Shown here piece after piece: positions 1 to 9,304 of a stretch of DNA of 15,145 nt. The notes under the pieces were generated by a model, which did no database searches, was not told the DNA's origin, and saw only the letters and a list, made by a program, of their open reading frames with translations. Source of the stretch: Pleurotus ostreatus/Saccharomyces cerevisiae fusant (taxonomy: Eukaryota; Opisthokonta). The stretch lies in NCBI GenBank assembly GCA_024196135.1, contig JAMQCK010000832.1, forward strand, positions 1-15,145. Reading direction: 5' to 3'. Numbering within the stretch: the first letter of the stretch is position 1; each line of letters begins with the position of its first letter. The translations under genes were made by a program, and so were the position numbers.

Positions 1-3000
1 GTTAAACTAGTGGGGGAGCGCGCGTTCACGGACGCGTTTATCGACATGGCGAGCAGGGTGGTGGAGATCAAGAAAGGCCCCCCAGCGGCTGAGAGGGTTG
101 TGAAGTTTGTCGGATCGTGAGTGGGCCTGCTGCTGACCGAATACATGTGTTGACTGAGACTCTTAAGATACATGAAGTTTCTGAATGAGAAGGGTGCGTA
201 ACGAAGCACGCGATTGAGCCCCCTCTAACCCCCCTCTAGACACGGAAGAGAGTGGCATTAGTGCACGCTTTATTGTCCGACTGCTCAACTGGCTGCTTAT
301 GGGCTTCAACGCGAAGAACAAGGTTACCCGATGGCGCGTCGTGCAAATCGTTTCGGAACTCATAGCACATCTGGGGGAACTCGAGTGCGTGCTATTCTGC
401 TACATGTCTATCAACAACTCACCAGCTCCCCCAGCGAGGACATGTACACCAAACTACGCTCTGGCCTCCTAGCCCGCGTTTATGACAAAGAAAGCCCTGT
501 CCGCGTCCAAGCCACCATCGCCCTCTCCAAACTCATCGGCACCGACGACGCCGATGAGCTCCCCGACGGCGAGCCAACCATCCTCCAAACCCTGATCGAG
601 GTCCTTACGACCGATCCCGCGCCCGAGGTCCGCCGCGCCGCCCTTCTCAATGTGCCTCTCCTCAACGAATCGACCCCCGCAATTCTCGCCCGCTCACGCG
701 ACGTCGACGCGTTGACGCGCAAACTCGTGTTCTCCACGGTCATGGCGGGCAAGCTGAGCCACCCGCGGCTGCTCACGATCGCGCAGCGCGAAGAGGTCGT
801 GAAGAACGGCCTGGGCGACCGCGAGCCCGGCGTGCGCATGGCCGCCGCGAAGATGGTCACCGGCTGGTTCGAGCGCATGCTCAACGCCGAGGACGGCGAG
901 GGCCAACCCGCCGCGGCCCCCATCCAGTGGCGCGGCGACGAAGGCGGCATCATGCACGCCTTCATCCGCTTCCTCTGCCTCTTCGACGTCGTCGGGCTCG
1001 GCGAGGCGGTCGCGACCGACGCGGTGCTCTCCGTGCTGGTCACCAAGCCGCAGTACACCGAGGCCTTCGTCTTCGAGGAGCGCTACTGGCTCGACCTCAC
1101 GCCCGAGTCCGCCGTGCTCGCGCGCATCTTCATCGAAGAGTGCGCTGCGAACGAGAAGGCGGACTTGATGGAGTCGGCGAGCGTGCCCGTGGTGACGGCG
1201 TTTGCGTTTCTGCTGCAGGAGCGGTATAACGTGATGCTGCAGAGGATACAGGGAGCGGAGATGGCGGCGGGGAGCGGGATCAGTGAGGAGCAGGAGGAGG
1301 AGCTGGAGGAAGAGATTGCGAAGGCGGAGGTTATTCTGGCTGAGCTGCTGAGGATCTCGAAGAAACTGGACTACATGGATGAGATTGGGAGGCGGAAGGT
1401 GTTTTCCGTTGTTAGTGAGTGGGATTTCTTGGTTTCGTGGAGGATGTTGATGCTGACGGTCGTTTGCAGAGGATATGCTTGCGCACCCGCAGCTGCCTCC
1501 TGGCCTCATCAACCACTGTCTGGACGTCATGCTGGTCATCATGGACAGCGAGCGCGACCTCATCCGCATCGTTGTCGAGATCGTCATCGACCTCCGAGAC
1601 GAGGACGCAGGCATGGAAGAGAACCCCAACTCGACGGTATGTCCCGTCGTCGTCTGCGATTGGCTCACCTTGAGCTTACTGAATTGTACAGATGAGCCAG
1701 AGCGAGGGCGACACGACGACGTTGTCTGCCATCCGGAGCCGCGACCGCTCTGTGCGGCGGAAGGGGCGGGATGAGATGACTGCCGAGGAGCGCATGCAGG
1801 CGGATGTGACGGATATGCGGTGCTTAATCTTGTGCATTGGAATGCTTGAGCGCATCAACGGGGTAAGTATGGTCTATTCGCGTCAAACGACTTGACACTA
1901 AGCTCTTCTCTCAGAGCTTTGAGGACAACTCGACACTCGAGGGCATTCTTGCAGACCTCATCATCCCGGCCGTCAAGCGCAAGGAGTTGGTCATGAGGGA
2001 GAAAGGCTTGGTGGCGCTCGGGCTTTGCTGTCTCATTGCCAAGGTACGGTTTTTCGGTCTGAACACTTACCGCGCTTACTAACTTTTGTCATAGAACATG
2101 GCCGTCAACTCGTTCCAGCTCTTCCTCAGTCAGGTGCAAGCAGCGCCGGAAGAGCTCAAGCTGAAGGTGCTCCAAATCGTCCTCGACATCCTCATCATGT
2201 ACGACCAAGAGTTCTTCGGCAAACCGAATGATATCGTTAGTATCCGTCCCTTCGTCCTCCCAAAACAACCTAACGAACCCTCCAGACCCCGCAAGTCATC
2301 ACCTACCTCCTGCACACGCTCCAGAACGAGGACTCGCACCAGATCCAGGCGACGCTGTGCATCGGCTTGTCCAAGCTCCTGCTCGCCGGCCTTGTCTACG
2401 ACGAGAAGGTGCTGACGAGTCTCCTGATGGCCTACGTGTCGCCGGCGACGGCAGGCAACTTGGAATTGAGGCAGTGTCTGTCGTACTTTTTCCCGGTTTA
2501 CTGCTATTCGTCGGCGGAGAATCAGTTGCGGATGCAGAAGGTCTTCAACATGGCGTTCGACCTGATGGCGAGGGCGTATGAAGAGCTGGAGGGGGAGCAG
2601 GATATGGTGACCCCGCTGCAATTCGGGATGTTGTTCGTGCATTGGACGGATCCGGAGCAGTTGATGGAGGGGTATGTGGCTTCTTTGAGGCTTTTGGGGT
2701 CGAGGCTGATCTTGTCTTGCACAGTGCGATCCAACATACGACGAGCAAGAACCCGCACGTTGAGCTTGCGCTGGACATCATCATGACTTTGTACGACTCT
2801 GAGCGGTCTGGTGAGTGCCCCCTTTCATGACTGGCGATCCCCTGCTCACCCTCGACGCAGAGGAAGACCACAAGGCCCTAGCACAACTCCTCCAGCACCT
2901 GAAACTGCCCGCCGGCCTCGACGACAGAATGATCATCCAGCTCGACTTGCTCCTTACACACGTCAAGGAGAACGGCACCACCGACGACCCCACTATCGAC

Positions 3001-3763
3001 AAAGCCCTCGACAAGTTCCAAGCCCGGTTCAAGAAGACATACTCGAAGCGGCTGCCTGATATCAATCGCGGTGCATACCTCGATGAGGAGATGCTCAAAC
3101 TGTACGAGTATGTGGAGGTGGACCCGCCAAAGGCGGTCATTGTGGCGTCGAGCTCGAAGACGTGAGTCGGGTTTGTAGCGCTCGAGGATGAGTCGTATTA
3201 ACTTGTGAACAGGTCAATGGCGAGTGGCAGTACTTTGGTGCCTTCACGGACGTAAGTCTTTATTATAGCTGCCTCGCTATGCCTGTCTAACTCTTTCCCA
3301 GAACACCGAAAGTGGAGGCTGGTCGGACGACCCCCACCAAATCCCAGATACTGTGAGTCTGACACTGCTCTATGTGACTTCAATACTAACAGACCCAGCA
3401 GTCAGCCGATAGGCAATGTCGTGGACGACGAACCCCCAATATCCCGTCATGTGAAGATCTTGACGCCCATGAAGCAACACGAGAAGCGATCACGAAGCCC
3501 GGAGTCGGCTCGCAAGCTCTCCTCTCCCGGCAACCGAAAGCGGACACGATCAAGTCTTGTGTAAGTGTCTTGCCTATCGGTGCTAATTATCGGTATACTC
3601 ACCATGTACCCACAGACCATCGTCCGAAGAGACAGACGAGTCCGGGGGGGAAGACTCCGAGGACGTCCGACGGTCTCTATTGTTCCCTCCGCAACGAAGA
3701 CGCGACTCGCTGCTGTCCGATGATGATGACAGGAATTCAGGAGCGGACGATGAAGATTTATGA
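1..3763 (+). CDS. YCG1: Condensin complex subunit 3 (Ycg1/Cnd3, CAP-G), N-terminus cut off by window edge
   Basis: This is the HEAT-repeat, non-SMC subunit of condensin. In the family it binds the kleisin (Brn1/CAP-H) and grips DNA during mitotic chromosome compaction in the nucleus. I read 15 exons: 1-116, 168-193, 240-384, 435-1414, 1470-1636, 1692-1862, 1915-2043, 2095-2235, 2286-2671, 2725-2810, 2861-3161, 3213-3251, 3302-3352, 3399-3560 and 3616-3763. They join in one frame of 1016 codons including TGA at 3761-3763. The fragment has about 1015 residues and yeast Ycg1 about 1035, so little is missing. HEAT-type segments include DKESPVRVQA (fragment residues 113-122) and PEVRRAALLNVPL (about 159-171). 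The conserved Cnd3 domain spans about residues 480-780, with EKGLVALGLCCLIAK and the MEG-AIQHTTSKNPHVELALD stretch. An acidic, coiled-coil-like segment lies at bases 1270-1360. The tail is low-complexity, with basic KRSRSPES and acidic SDDDDRNSGADDEDL. The acceptor near 3398 is ambiguous (3392, 3398 or 3401, all in frame). Confidence 0.95.
168..193 (+). other. 26-base microexon of the condensin subunit gene
   Basis: A donor GTGAGT at 117 and an acceptor AG at 166-167 precede this exon. A donor GTGCGT follows at 194, with its acceptor at 238-239. The exon supplies the residues YMKFLNEK, so the joined protein reads VKFVGS-YMKFLNEK-DTEESG. From memory, this fits the way fungal Ycg1 proteins read at this point. 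Skipping it, by joining 116 to 253, also keeps the frame but loses this segment. RNA evidence would settle the choice. Confidence 0.75.
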
Positions 3764-3815
3764 TATGCGCTTCGTTGTTTCTGACATGCGCTGCATTTTC
3801 TGTGATATGCGCCCC
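3761..3815 (+). repeat. Short tandem duplication at the condensin stop codon and 3' UTR
   Basis: A 21-base unit begins at the stop codon, TGATATGCGC at 3761, is repeated as TGACATGCGC at 3782, and starts a third time at 3803. The first unit contains the TGA terminator, so the duplication lies at the start of the 3' UTR. No function is apparent. Confidence 0.7.
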
Positions 3816-4340
3816 AGTGTCGATAGCCGTCTTTATTCCTACATATATATCTCGTTGCATGTCTGTTTCCTTGCTCGTATATAGATCGCACTTGTTGTAC
3901 AACTACGCCCTTCCAATTCGTGGGTGCATATCTGCGTTAGCGCGCGAAGATTGAGAAGGTAAGTCATTGATGATACTATGCTCGTGAGGTGAGTCCGTCG
4001 TGTTTAGCCGCATACAGATGGTCTAACCGTACCGCAGGTCTGAACAATGCGCCGTTGGCCTTGCTGAAGGGAGCTCGCTGGTGAAGCTTCGTCACATCGA
4101 TGACCGTACTGCCGTCCCTTTGCCTGCTGCGCAGGCCTCACGGTGAGATCCGCAGACTGTTCTTTGACCCTTCACCCACCTCCTACAGCTTTGGGCATTC
4201 ATGAGCAGAGACGGACGACGTTATCGGGACAATTACTCGCAATGACGAGTGGGAGATCGCGATGGACATCTGACCCACCGCCGGCTGAACTCTCCCCGTC
4301 ACGCAACTCCCATAGCCATAATCCAGGTTCTGGACGAAGC
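3764..4340 (+). other. Intergenic region: condensin 3' flank and SDR upstream region
   Basis: Besides the short tandem repeat at 3761-3815 and the possible relic exons at 3889-4273, I see no RNA gene or confident coding sequence here. An AT-rich run at 3838-3890 could hold the condensin polyadenylation region, but there is no clear AATAAA. Confidence 0.5.
3889..4273 (+). pseudogene. Possible relic of a small spliced gene between condensin and SDR genes
   Basis: Unsupported as a working gene, but it has gene-like structure. A good intron can be drawn at 3959-4037: donor GTAAGT, branch-like TCTAAC at 4022-4027, acceptor CAG. It is followed by an open segment at 4038-4142 that reads SEQCAVGLAEGSSLVKLRH and onward. 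That segment ends at a GTGAGA donor (4143) with a CTACAG acceptor at 4188. Joined in phase, the next exon reads RFGHS, hits an in-frame TGA at 4202-4204, and then stays open as AETDDVIGTITRNDEWEIAM to a second TGA at 4271-4273. Upstream of 3959 the matching frame is open back to about 3889 but has no ATG. I do not recognise the protein. It could be a decayed gene, a non-coding spliced transcript or chance. Confidence 0.25.
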
Positions 4341-4348
4341 TATATATA
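4341..4348 (+). promoter_or_regulatory. TATA box of the SDR gene
   Basis: The sequence TATATATA lies 77 bases before the ATG at 4426, in otherwise GC-balanced sequence. A transcription start about 30 bases downstream would give a 5' UTR of roughly 50 bases. Confidence 0.65.
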
Positions 4349-4425
4349 CGGTGCATAAGCAACTCGAAGACCAGCACCCAGCTTCAGCTCTATCTCACAA
4401 GCACTGACCTATCTCATAACACAAT

Positions 4426-5438
4426 ATGTCAGGCGGCAAATTCCTCACTGGCAAGGTTGCCCTTGGTACGTTCTTCCTGCGTTCGCATGTGCAGCCAGGG
4501 CTAACTCAGACGCTCTCAGTGACCGGCTCGTCTCGCGGCATTGGCGCCAGCACTGCTCTCGGGCTCGCCGAAGCCGGTGCGGACGTCGTGGTCAACTACG
4601 TCAAGTCCAAAGGCCCCGCCGAGGAGGTTGCTACGAAGGCGCGCGCATTCGGCGTGCGCGCGGAGGTCATCCAGGCGGACGTGACGCAGCCGGAGGAGAT
4701 CGAAAAGCTCTTCACAGAGGCGGTGCAGAAGCTCGGCCGCATCGACATTGTATTTTCGAATGCGGGGATCGAGGCGTGGGCGAGGCCGGATGAGTTTTCG
4801 AGGGAGGGGATGGATAAGGTGGGTGGGGTTGGGGGTGTGAGAAGGGGTTGGGTCGCTCACGGTGGATGGGATTTGTGCAGGTGTTCGGCACGAATGTGTA
4901 TAGCCAGCTGTTCGTGGCGCAACAGGCGTACAAGCATCTGCAAGACGAGGGCCGCCTCATTCTGATGTCGTCCATCGCAGCGCATATGGTACGTTGAAGT
5001 CTTGCCAGCGCTTCAAGTTGTAGCTGACACATTGTAGGGCCGCCCGGCGCATGCATACTACGCCGCGTCAAAGGCCGCCATTCAGGGCGCTACTCGCGCC
5101 CTTGCATGGGACTTTGGCCCACGAAAGATCACGGTCAACGCTGTTGCGCCCGGCGGCATCAAGACGGACATGTACAGTGAGTGCTACGCTCGTCGTCACG
5201 GTGTCGGGACTTGGATAACGAATACTCTTCAATAGCTGAGGCTGCAGCGAAGTACATCCCAGGCGGCGACAAGTTATCGGCAGAGGATATCGACAGGATC
5301 ACCGGGAGCTGGAGTCCTTTGAACCGTCCGGGCTATCCCGAGGATGTCGTTGGCGCGGTGCTGCTGCTGGCGAGCCCGCACTCGCAATGGCTGACTGGGC
5401 AGACACTGCAAGTCAGCGGTGGAGCTCGCATGGTATGA
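4426..5438 (+). CDS. Short-chain dehydrogenase/reductase, fungal hydroxynaphthalene-reductase type
   Basis: This is a classical SDR that probably uses NADPH to reduce a carbonyl or quinone-like substrate in the cytosol. Five exons (4426-4465, 4520-4818, 4881-4988, 5038-5176, 5236-5438) join to exactly 263 codons, giving 262 residues, the usual length for the family. Motifs in order are: cofactor loop TGSSRGIG (15-22), NAG (94-96), catalytic Ser in LMSSIAAH (143 or 144), YYAASK with Tyr157 and Lys161, [11 protein letters not shown] (185-195), and the C-terminal [12 protein letters not shown]. After strand beta-2 the residues are Asn-Tyr (VVVNY, 36-40) rather than an Asp, which suggests NADP(H) over NAD(H). 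The YIPGG and [14 protein letters not shown] segments resemble tetra/trihydroxynaphthalene and versicolorin reductases. The true substrate is unknown, and no polyketide synthase or other pathway gene lies nearby. The ATG is placed 9 residues before the conserved GKVALVTG, as usual. Confidence 0.94.
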
Positions 5439-5464
5439 GGTGCTGGATGGATGGCAACAAGATG

Positions 5465-6410
5465 TCCAGAAGAGTATGTGTACAAATAACAATGATAATC
5501 TGCAGATGCAGCGAAAGGGATCCAAAAATTCGACGCAAGGCGCCCGAGGCTCGTCCGACAGCTGTGTACACGACCGACGGTAGTCGGCGCGCACTGCCAT
5601 AGGTATATCGCGCTGGCCGCTGCTCGATCTCCACCTCCCCACAAATCCACGCCACGAGCTACCCATGGTCTTTGGTTCCCCTTGACTCGCTGTATCAAGC
5701 ATTACACCGTGCCCTCCGAGTTTAGTACGCGCCAGGACCGTCAGACGCGGCGAAGCTCTGCATCCACACGCATTCATGGATGCTGAGCAAGCCCTGCTGG
5801 CAGAGCCCCTCAACACCATCATACCCCTCCAACCATCGTCGGAGGGCTGCATGCGCTGTGGACTGGGCCGCTCGCCCTCTGAAAGACAGCCTCGACGCAA
5901 AGCGATGTGAAGGTGCGCGGGGTAATTCAGCCGAATGTGTATACAGCCGAGAAAGACCGATGGCGGAGCGCCCGAGAGGGTGAGTCTCGGGGCTCAATGA
6001 TTGCACACCGAGAGGTGAGTCCCGGTGTCCAACGTTGCTCGTGAAGGCGGACCGATTGCGGGGAGGGCGGAATATTCGAAGTCAGCGGCAGCCTCGCCGT
6101 GCACCTCGAGGAGTGCGCAGCGCCCAGCACAGGCCCATCCATCGCTGGGCGAACAGGCAGGGTCTGGCTCGAGAAAGAGGACACGGAGGTCCTGTGCGGA
6201 TCGAGCGTGGCAGTCGCCGGCGGACGAGTGTAGAGGAATAAGTGCTTCTCACCTCGAGGGGCTTATATACAAGGCGCCTCGTGGGAAAATCGAGGCAGAG
6301 TTGGCGCCTATTTGCGAGATCAAGGCGGCTAGAAGGCCAGAAGGAGGCCTATATATATAGGTGAGGTGGCCAGAGCATAGCGGATGTCGGAGCGGTGCCA
6401 TAAATGGTCA
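5465..6410 (-). repeat. Diverged ~0.95-kb repeat, copy R1 (inverted relative to R3/R4)
   Basis: R1 aligns by eye over its whole length with R2 directly and with R3 and R4 as reverse complement. Shared landmarks, read on the + strand, are: a CTGCAGATGCAGC-like start, the exact 14-mer TCCAAAAATTCGAC (5521-5534), a TTTGGTTCCCCTTGAC block near 5670, CTCGAGAAAGAGGACAC near 6170, a TATA-like element on the - strand at 6262-6270, and a GGAGCGGTGCCATAA end near 6390-6405. Strand '-' is assigned so that the TATA-like element points forward. R1 carries a private AT palindrome, CCTATATATATAGG, at 6348-6361. Reading frames inside are not conserved between copies, so it looks non-coding. Boundaries are approximate. 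Confidence 0.8.
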
Positions 6411-6412
6411 TT

Positions 6413-7385
6413 TCAGAAGCTCGTGCCGAAAGAATGTGTGGACAAGACAACAATTGGGATCTGCAGAGGCAGCTAGTGGATTCCAAAAATTCGACGCAAG
6501 GCGCCCAAAGCTCGTCCGACAGCTATACACACGACCAACTGTTGTCGGCGTGCACTGTCATAGAAATATTTCGCTAGCCGTCGACTTCGAGTCTGCATTC
6601 GCCAAACCACGAGCAGCCAACGACCTTTGGTTTCCCTTGACCCGCCCTTTTCCTGATCAGAAGCATAACACCGCGGCCTCTCCGGTCTAAAGCAGATGCA
6701 GCGACCCCACGGAGTAGCTGAGGCTCGCATCCGCATGCGTGCCAGGGCAGAATGGTAGGGTACGGGAACCTCCCAATCGTGCACTCAAGTGGCACCCGAT
6801 GCGAACTAGACTCCGCCCGGCTTCGAGAACCGAGCGTGCCACGCAATGGTGCCGATGCCTGCGAAGTGACTATTTTGAGGTCGGGATGTCCGTACCCTGA
6901 CCGGGCGAGAAAGGTCGGTGGCTGGATGTCTGGAGGACGCCCGAACTCGATATTGGACGCCTCCGAAAACATCCAACGCTGGACGTCTGTGAGGACGCTC
7001 AGAGGTGCTCGCGTGTGGGTGGGCCTCGAGAGAGAGGCTCAGCCACTCAGGAGGGTGGCGAAAATTCTAAGCCAATGGCAGCGTCGCCGCGCGCTCCTTG
7101 GGTAGCCTCAGCGTTACCGCCAACAGGCAAGCGCGTGGCGCCCTTCAAAAAGCACCCATCGCTGAATGCATAGGGCAGGCGTTAGCTCGAGAAAGAGGAC
7201 ACATAGGCCCTGTACGGATCGAGCGCGACAGTCGCCGTCGGACGAGCGTAGTAGGAAGGAAGGCGCTCGTTGCTTCGGAGGAGTTATATACGATGCGCCT
7301 CGTGTAGAAATCGAGGCGGAGTCGGCGCCTATGCGCGGCGTTGAGGCGGTCAGAAGAGAGCGGCAGTCGGAGCGATGCCATAAGT
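6413..7385 (-). repeat. Diverged ~0.97-kb repeat, copy R2
   Basis: R2 follows R1 directly in the same orientation; its start (TCAGAAGCTCG at 6413) matches the start of R1. It has the exact 14-mer TCCAAAAATTCGAC at 6482-6495, the TTTGGTTTCCCTTGAC block near 6627, CTCGAGAAAGAGGACAC near 7186, the - strand TATA-like element at 7283-7291, and the GGAGCGATGCCATAA end near 7370-7384. The spacing of the 14-mer between R1 and R2 is 961 bases. It contains a partial internal duplication (GCTGGATGTCTGGAGGACGC at 6921, diverged again at 6978). The unit breaks down into a minisatellite at 7385. No element-encoded protein was found. Confidence 0.8.
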
Positions 7386-7505
7386 TCGATTCCAGAAGGC
7401 CACCGTACTCGATTCCAGAGGACCACCTTACTTGAATCCAGAGGACCATCGTACTCGAATCCGGAAGTCCATCGTAAGTATTCGAATTCGGAACGCCATC
7501 GACGA
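7385..7505 (+). repeat. Minisatellite, five units of about 24 bases
   Basis: Diverged units start at 7385, 7409, 7433, 7455 and 7481, of the form TTCGATTCCAGAGGACCACC plus a few bases. The array begins at the R2 edge. Its CCAGAAGG core resembles the starting sequence of the R1 and R2 units (TCCAGAAG), so it may have expanded from the beginning of a third, lost repeat unit. Confidence 0.8.
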
Positions 7506-7563
7506 AGACGGCTTCGTTGTTCTTCCCGGAATGAAGCTTCCTGAGAACGAAGAGAGAAGGCAA

Positions 7564-7607
7564 AGGCCACAGACAAGAGGAACTTAGGCCACAGACAAGA
7601 GGAGCTT
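7564..7607 (+). repeat. 22-base tandem duplication
   Basis: The two copies, 7564-7585 and 7586-7607, differ at one base. Both start AGGCCACAGACAAGAGGA. Confidence 0.85.
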
Positions 7608-7770
7608 ACCGAAGAGCATGTCAATGTGAAGAGACAAGACCGACTCATCTAACCAAAGTCCGCCGGCAATTGCCGTAATGAACTTGGGTTTCTCCCACTG
7701 TGATCTCCAGGTGATCTTGCGACTACGGTTCGGCAAGCGACCGCGATCAGGCAGCGATATGGTTCACGGC

Positions 7771-7824
7771 GTATGCGCTCGTGCTCGTGTAGCCATCGCA
7801 TGCGCTCTCGTTCATATAGCCATC
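7771..7824 (+). repeat. 27-base tandem duplication
   Basis: Copies at 7771-7797 and 7798-7824 share ATGCGCTC near the start and TAGCCATC at the end. It has no relation to the neighbouring tandem repeats. Confidence 0.75.
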
Positions 7825-8174
7825 GCAGACGGCCCTTCAACGTAAACCGCGACTGCGCCCTGAGCTACACTACACATCGGCTACTTCGTTCCTTCGCCCG
7901 TCGCAACAGCACAATCTGGGACGGCCCTGCGCATCGATGGGCGGCACGTTCGCTCGCTTAGTCGTAAGCGAAGGTTCTACCTCGTCTCGCCAGGATACCA
8001 CCGTCTGCCAACTCAAGCTACTCACCGATCCACGGCGATAGTTACGCGTTGGACTTGCTGCGATGGGCGAACTTGCTCCAGTGATGAGCGTACGAGATGT
8101 ATGCAAGGCTGGCACAATGCCCTCGAACAAACGTTCAAAAACGTCCAGCGATAATCACTACACGGACGGACTTC

Positions 8175-8220
8175 GCGTCGCCACTGTAGGTCGTTCCGCG
8201 AGCCATCTGCAGGTCGTTCC
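8175..8220 (+). repeat. 23-base tandem duplication
   Basis: Copies at 8175-8197 and 8198-8220 both end in AGGTCGTTCC. The start of a third copy (GCGTCCCAT) follows at 8221. Confidence 0.75.
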
Positions 8221-8290
8221 GCGTCCCATTGAGTCTATTCAGTACCTAATCAATGCTATCGGCTACTCTTGCGGTACCATCAGCATTCAA

Positions 8291-8353
8291 TCGCCCAAAA
8301 AGGCCACTCACTCGCCTGAAAAGGGAACTCACTCGCCCGAAAAGGACATCAAG
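8291..8353 (+). repeat. 21-base tandem repeat, three units
   Basis: Units at 8291-8311, 8312-8332 and 8333-8353 follow TCGCCxGAAAAGGxxACTCAC. The period is a whole number of codons, so every frame stays open across it. On the + strand one frame reads SPKKATHSPEKGTHSPEK. Confidence 0.85.
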
Positions 8354-8467
8354 CCCTGCCAAAGGGAGAATCAGGTGCGGACCCTCGGTACCGCGGGCTT
8401 CCGTGCAGAGGGCTAGCCTTTGCTGCTCGCCTCGGACACTCTCACGTACACCAGGTGCAGGAACCCG

Positions 8468-8531
8468 GCTCTCGCAGTGCATAGGACCCTGCTCTCGCAG
8501 TGCATGGGGCCCTCCTTTCGCAGCACATCGG
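8468..8531 (+). repeat. 23-base tandem repeat, two full units and one partial
   Basis: Units at 8468-8490 and 8491-8513 begin GCTCTCGCAGTGCAT. A third, diverged unit starts at 8514 as CCTTTCGCAGCACAT. Confidence 0.8.
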
Positions 8532-9117
8532 ACGACCCGACAGACCGAACGGAATGAGAGCGACGACGCACGACGAATTCGACAGAGGGAAAGCGACGGA
8601 GTGAAGGCAACGGCAGACAAGCATCTCCCGAACACAACATGGCGTTCAGGGTCCAAGGAGCGACGGAGCGTGAAGGAGGCAACATATTCGCCGTGCAAAG
8701 CAACAGTTTCGACGGGCAGAACGAGGAGATCGCCGTGCAAAACGACGGAGAGGTCGTCGCTGCGCAGCCGTTACCGTCTCGTGTCCGCGTTTCTCGGTCG
8801 CGCCGGCACCGTTCGCATCGTTGCGCGTTGCCCCTCGCGTCCGTCGCGGGAGACGAGCAGTTTCAGCCAGAAATTCGGATCGCCAGCATCGACGTGAAGA
8901 CAGACGAAGGGGGTCTCCCGACTGCCGAGGGCGCAGCGCGCTCGCCGACGTTCAGGAGCCCGTGGTCGCCCTGAAAGTATGCGGTCCCTGCGCCTCGGGG
9001 CGGCTATCCCTTTCTGGGCGCTTGGGCAGTCTTTCTGGCCATAGACGACCGCGATGAACGTGCAGGAGGTTGCGCGCTCTAGAATGACCGAGAAGACGTT
9101 GTATGGGATGAAATCAA

Positions 9118-9159
9118 AGTGCACCCGCGGAAAATCAGAGTCTACCCGCGATCAAGTTG
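9118..9159 (+). repeat. 21-base tandem duplication
   Basis: Copies at 9118-9138 and 9139-9159 share AGT, then ACCCGCG. The similarity is weaker than in the other duplications. Confidence 0.5.
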
Positions 9160-9249
9160 AACTGTGACTGTGACATTGGGAGGGAGTTCGGCTGGCTGCC
9201 TCATCGCTGAGGATGGGGGATGTGCCAGGGCAGAGAGGTGGTCCCGCCG

Positions 9250-9254
9250 AGGGG
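9250..9254 (+). promoter_or_regulatory. Stress response element (AGGGG) upstream of TPS2
   Basis: An AGGGG core lies 266 bases before the TPS2 start codon. In yeast, STRE sites of this form, bound by Msn2/4, drive trehalose genes. Whether this fungus uses them the same way is inferred, and a 5-base motif is weak evidence by itself. Confidence 0.35.
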
Positions 9255-9299
9255 AGCGTCCGAGCGTGCCGCCGTCCTACCGCTTTCATCCGGCAAAGA

Positions 9300-9304
9300 A
9301 GGGG
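9300..9304 (+). promoter_or_regulatory. Second stress response element (AGGGG) upstream of TPS2
   Basis: A second AGGGG core in the same orientation lies exactly 50 bases after the first and 216 bases before the start codon. Paired STREs are typical of stress-induced trehalose genes in yeast, but short motifs also arise by chance in this G-rich stretch. Confidence 0.35.

Larger units (their letters stand above)
7608..9200. other. Gene-free stretch with short tandem duplications
   Basis: I find no recognisable protein domain, RNA gene or transposase/polymerase remnant here on either strand. Open frames of 60-214 codons occur on both strands, as expected in GC-rich DNA. The longest, + strand 8253-8897 and - strand 8246-8740, overlap each other and match no family I know. 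The region's main character is the run of unrelated short duplications listed separately. Confidence 0.55.

Noticed and set aside
694..1668. Open frame of 324 codons on the - strand across the condensin gene
   Set aside because: It lies opposite well-supported condensin exons and is a GC-rich mirror of the coding frame; the amino-acid sequence has no domain.
5274..5900. Open frame of 208 codons on the - strand at the SDR 3' end and R1
   Set aside because: It overlaps the last SDR exon in antisense and runs into repeat sequence; no domain and no conservation in R2.
7385..8531. Possible CRISPR-like array
   Set aside because: The repeats are directly tandem without unique spacers, differ from array to array, and the genome is eukaryotic.
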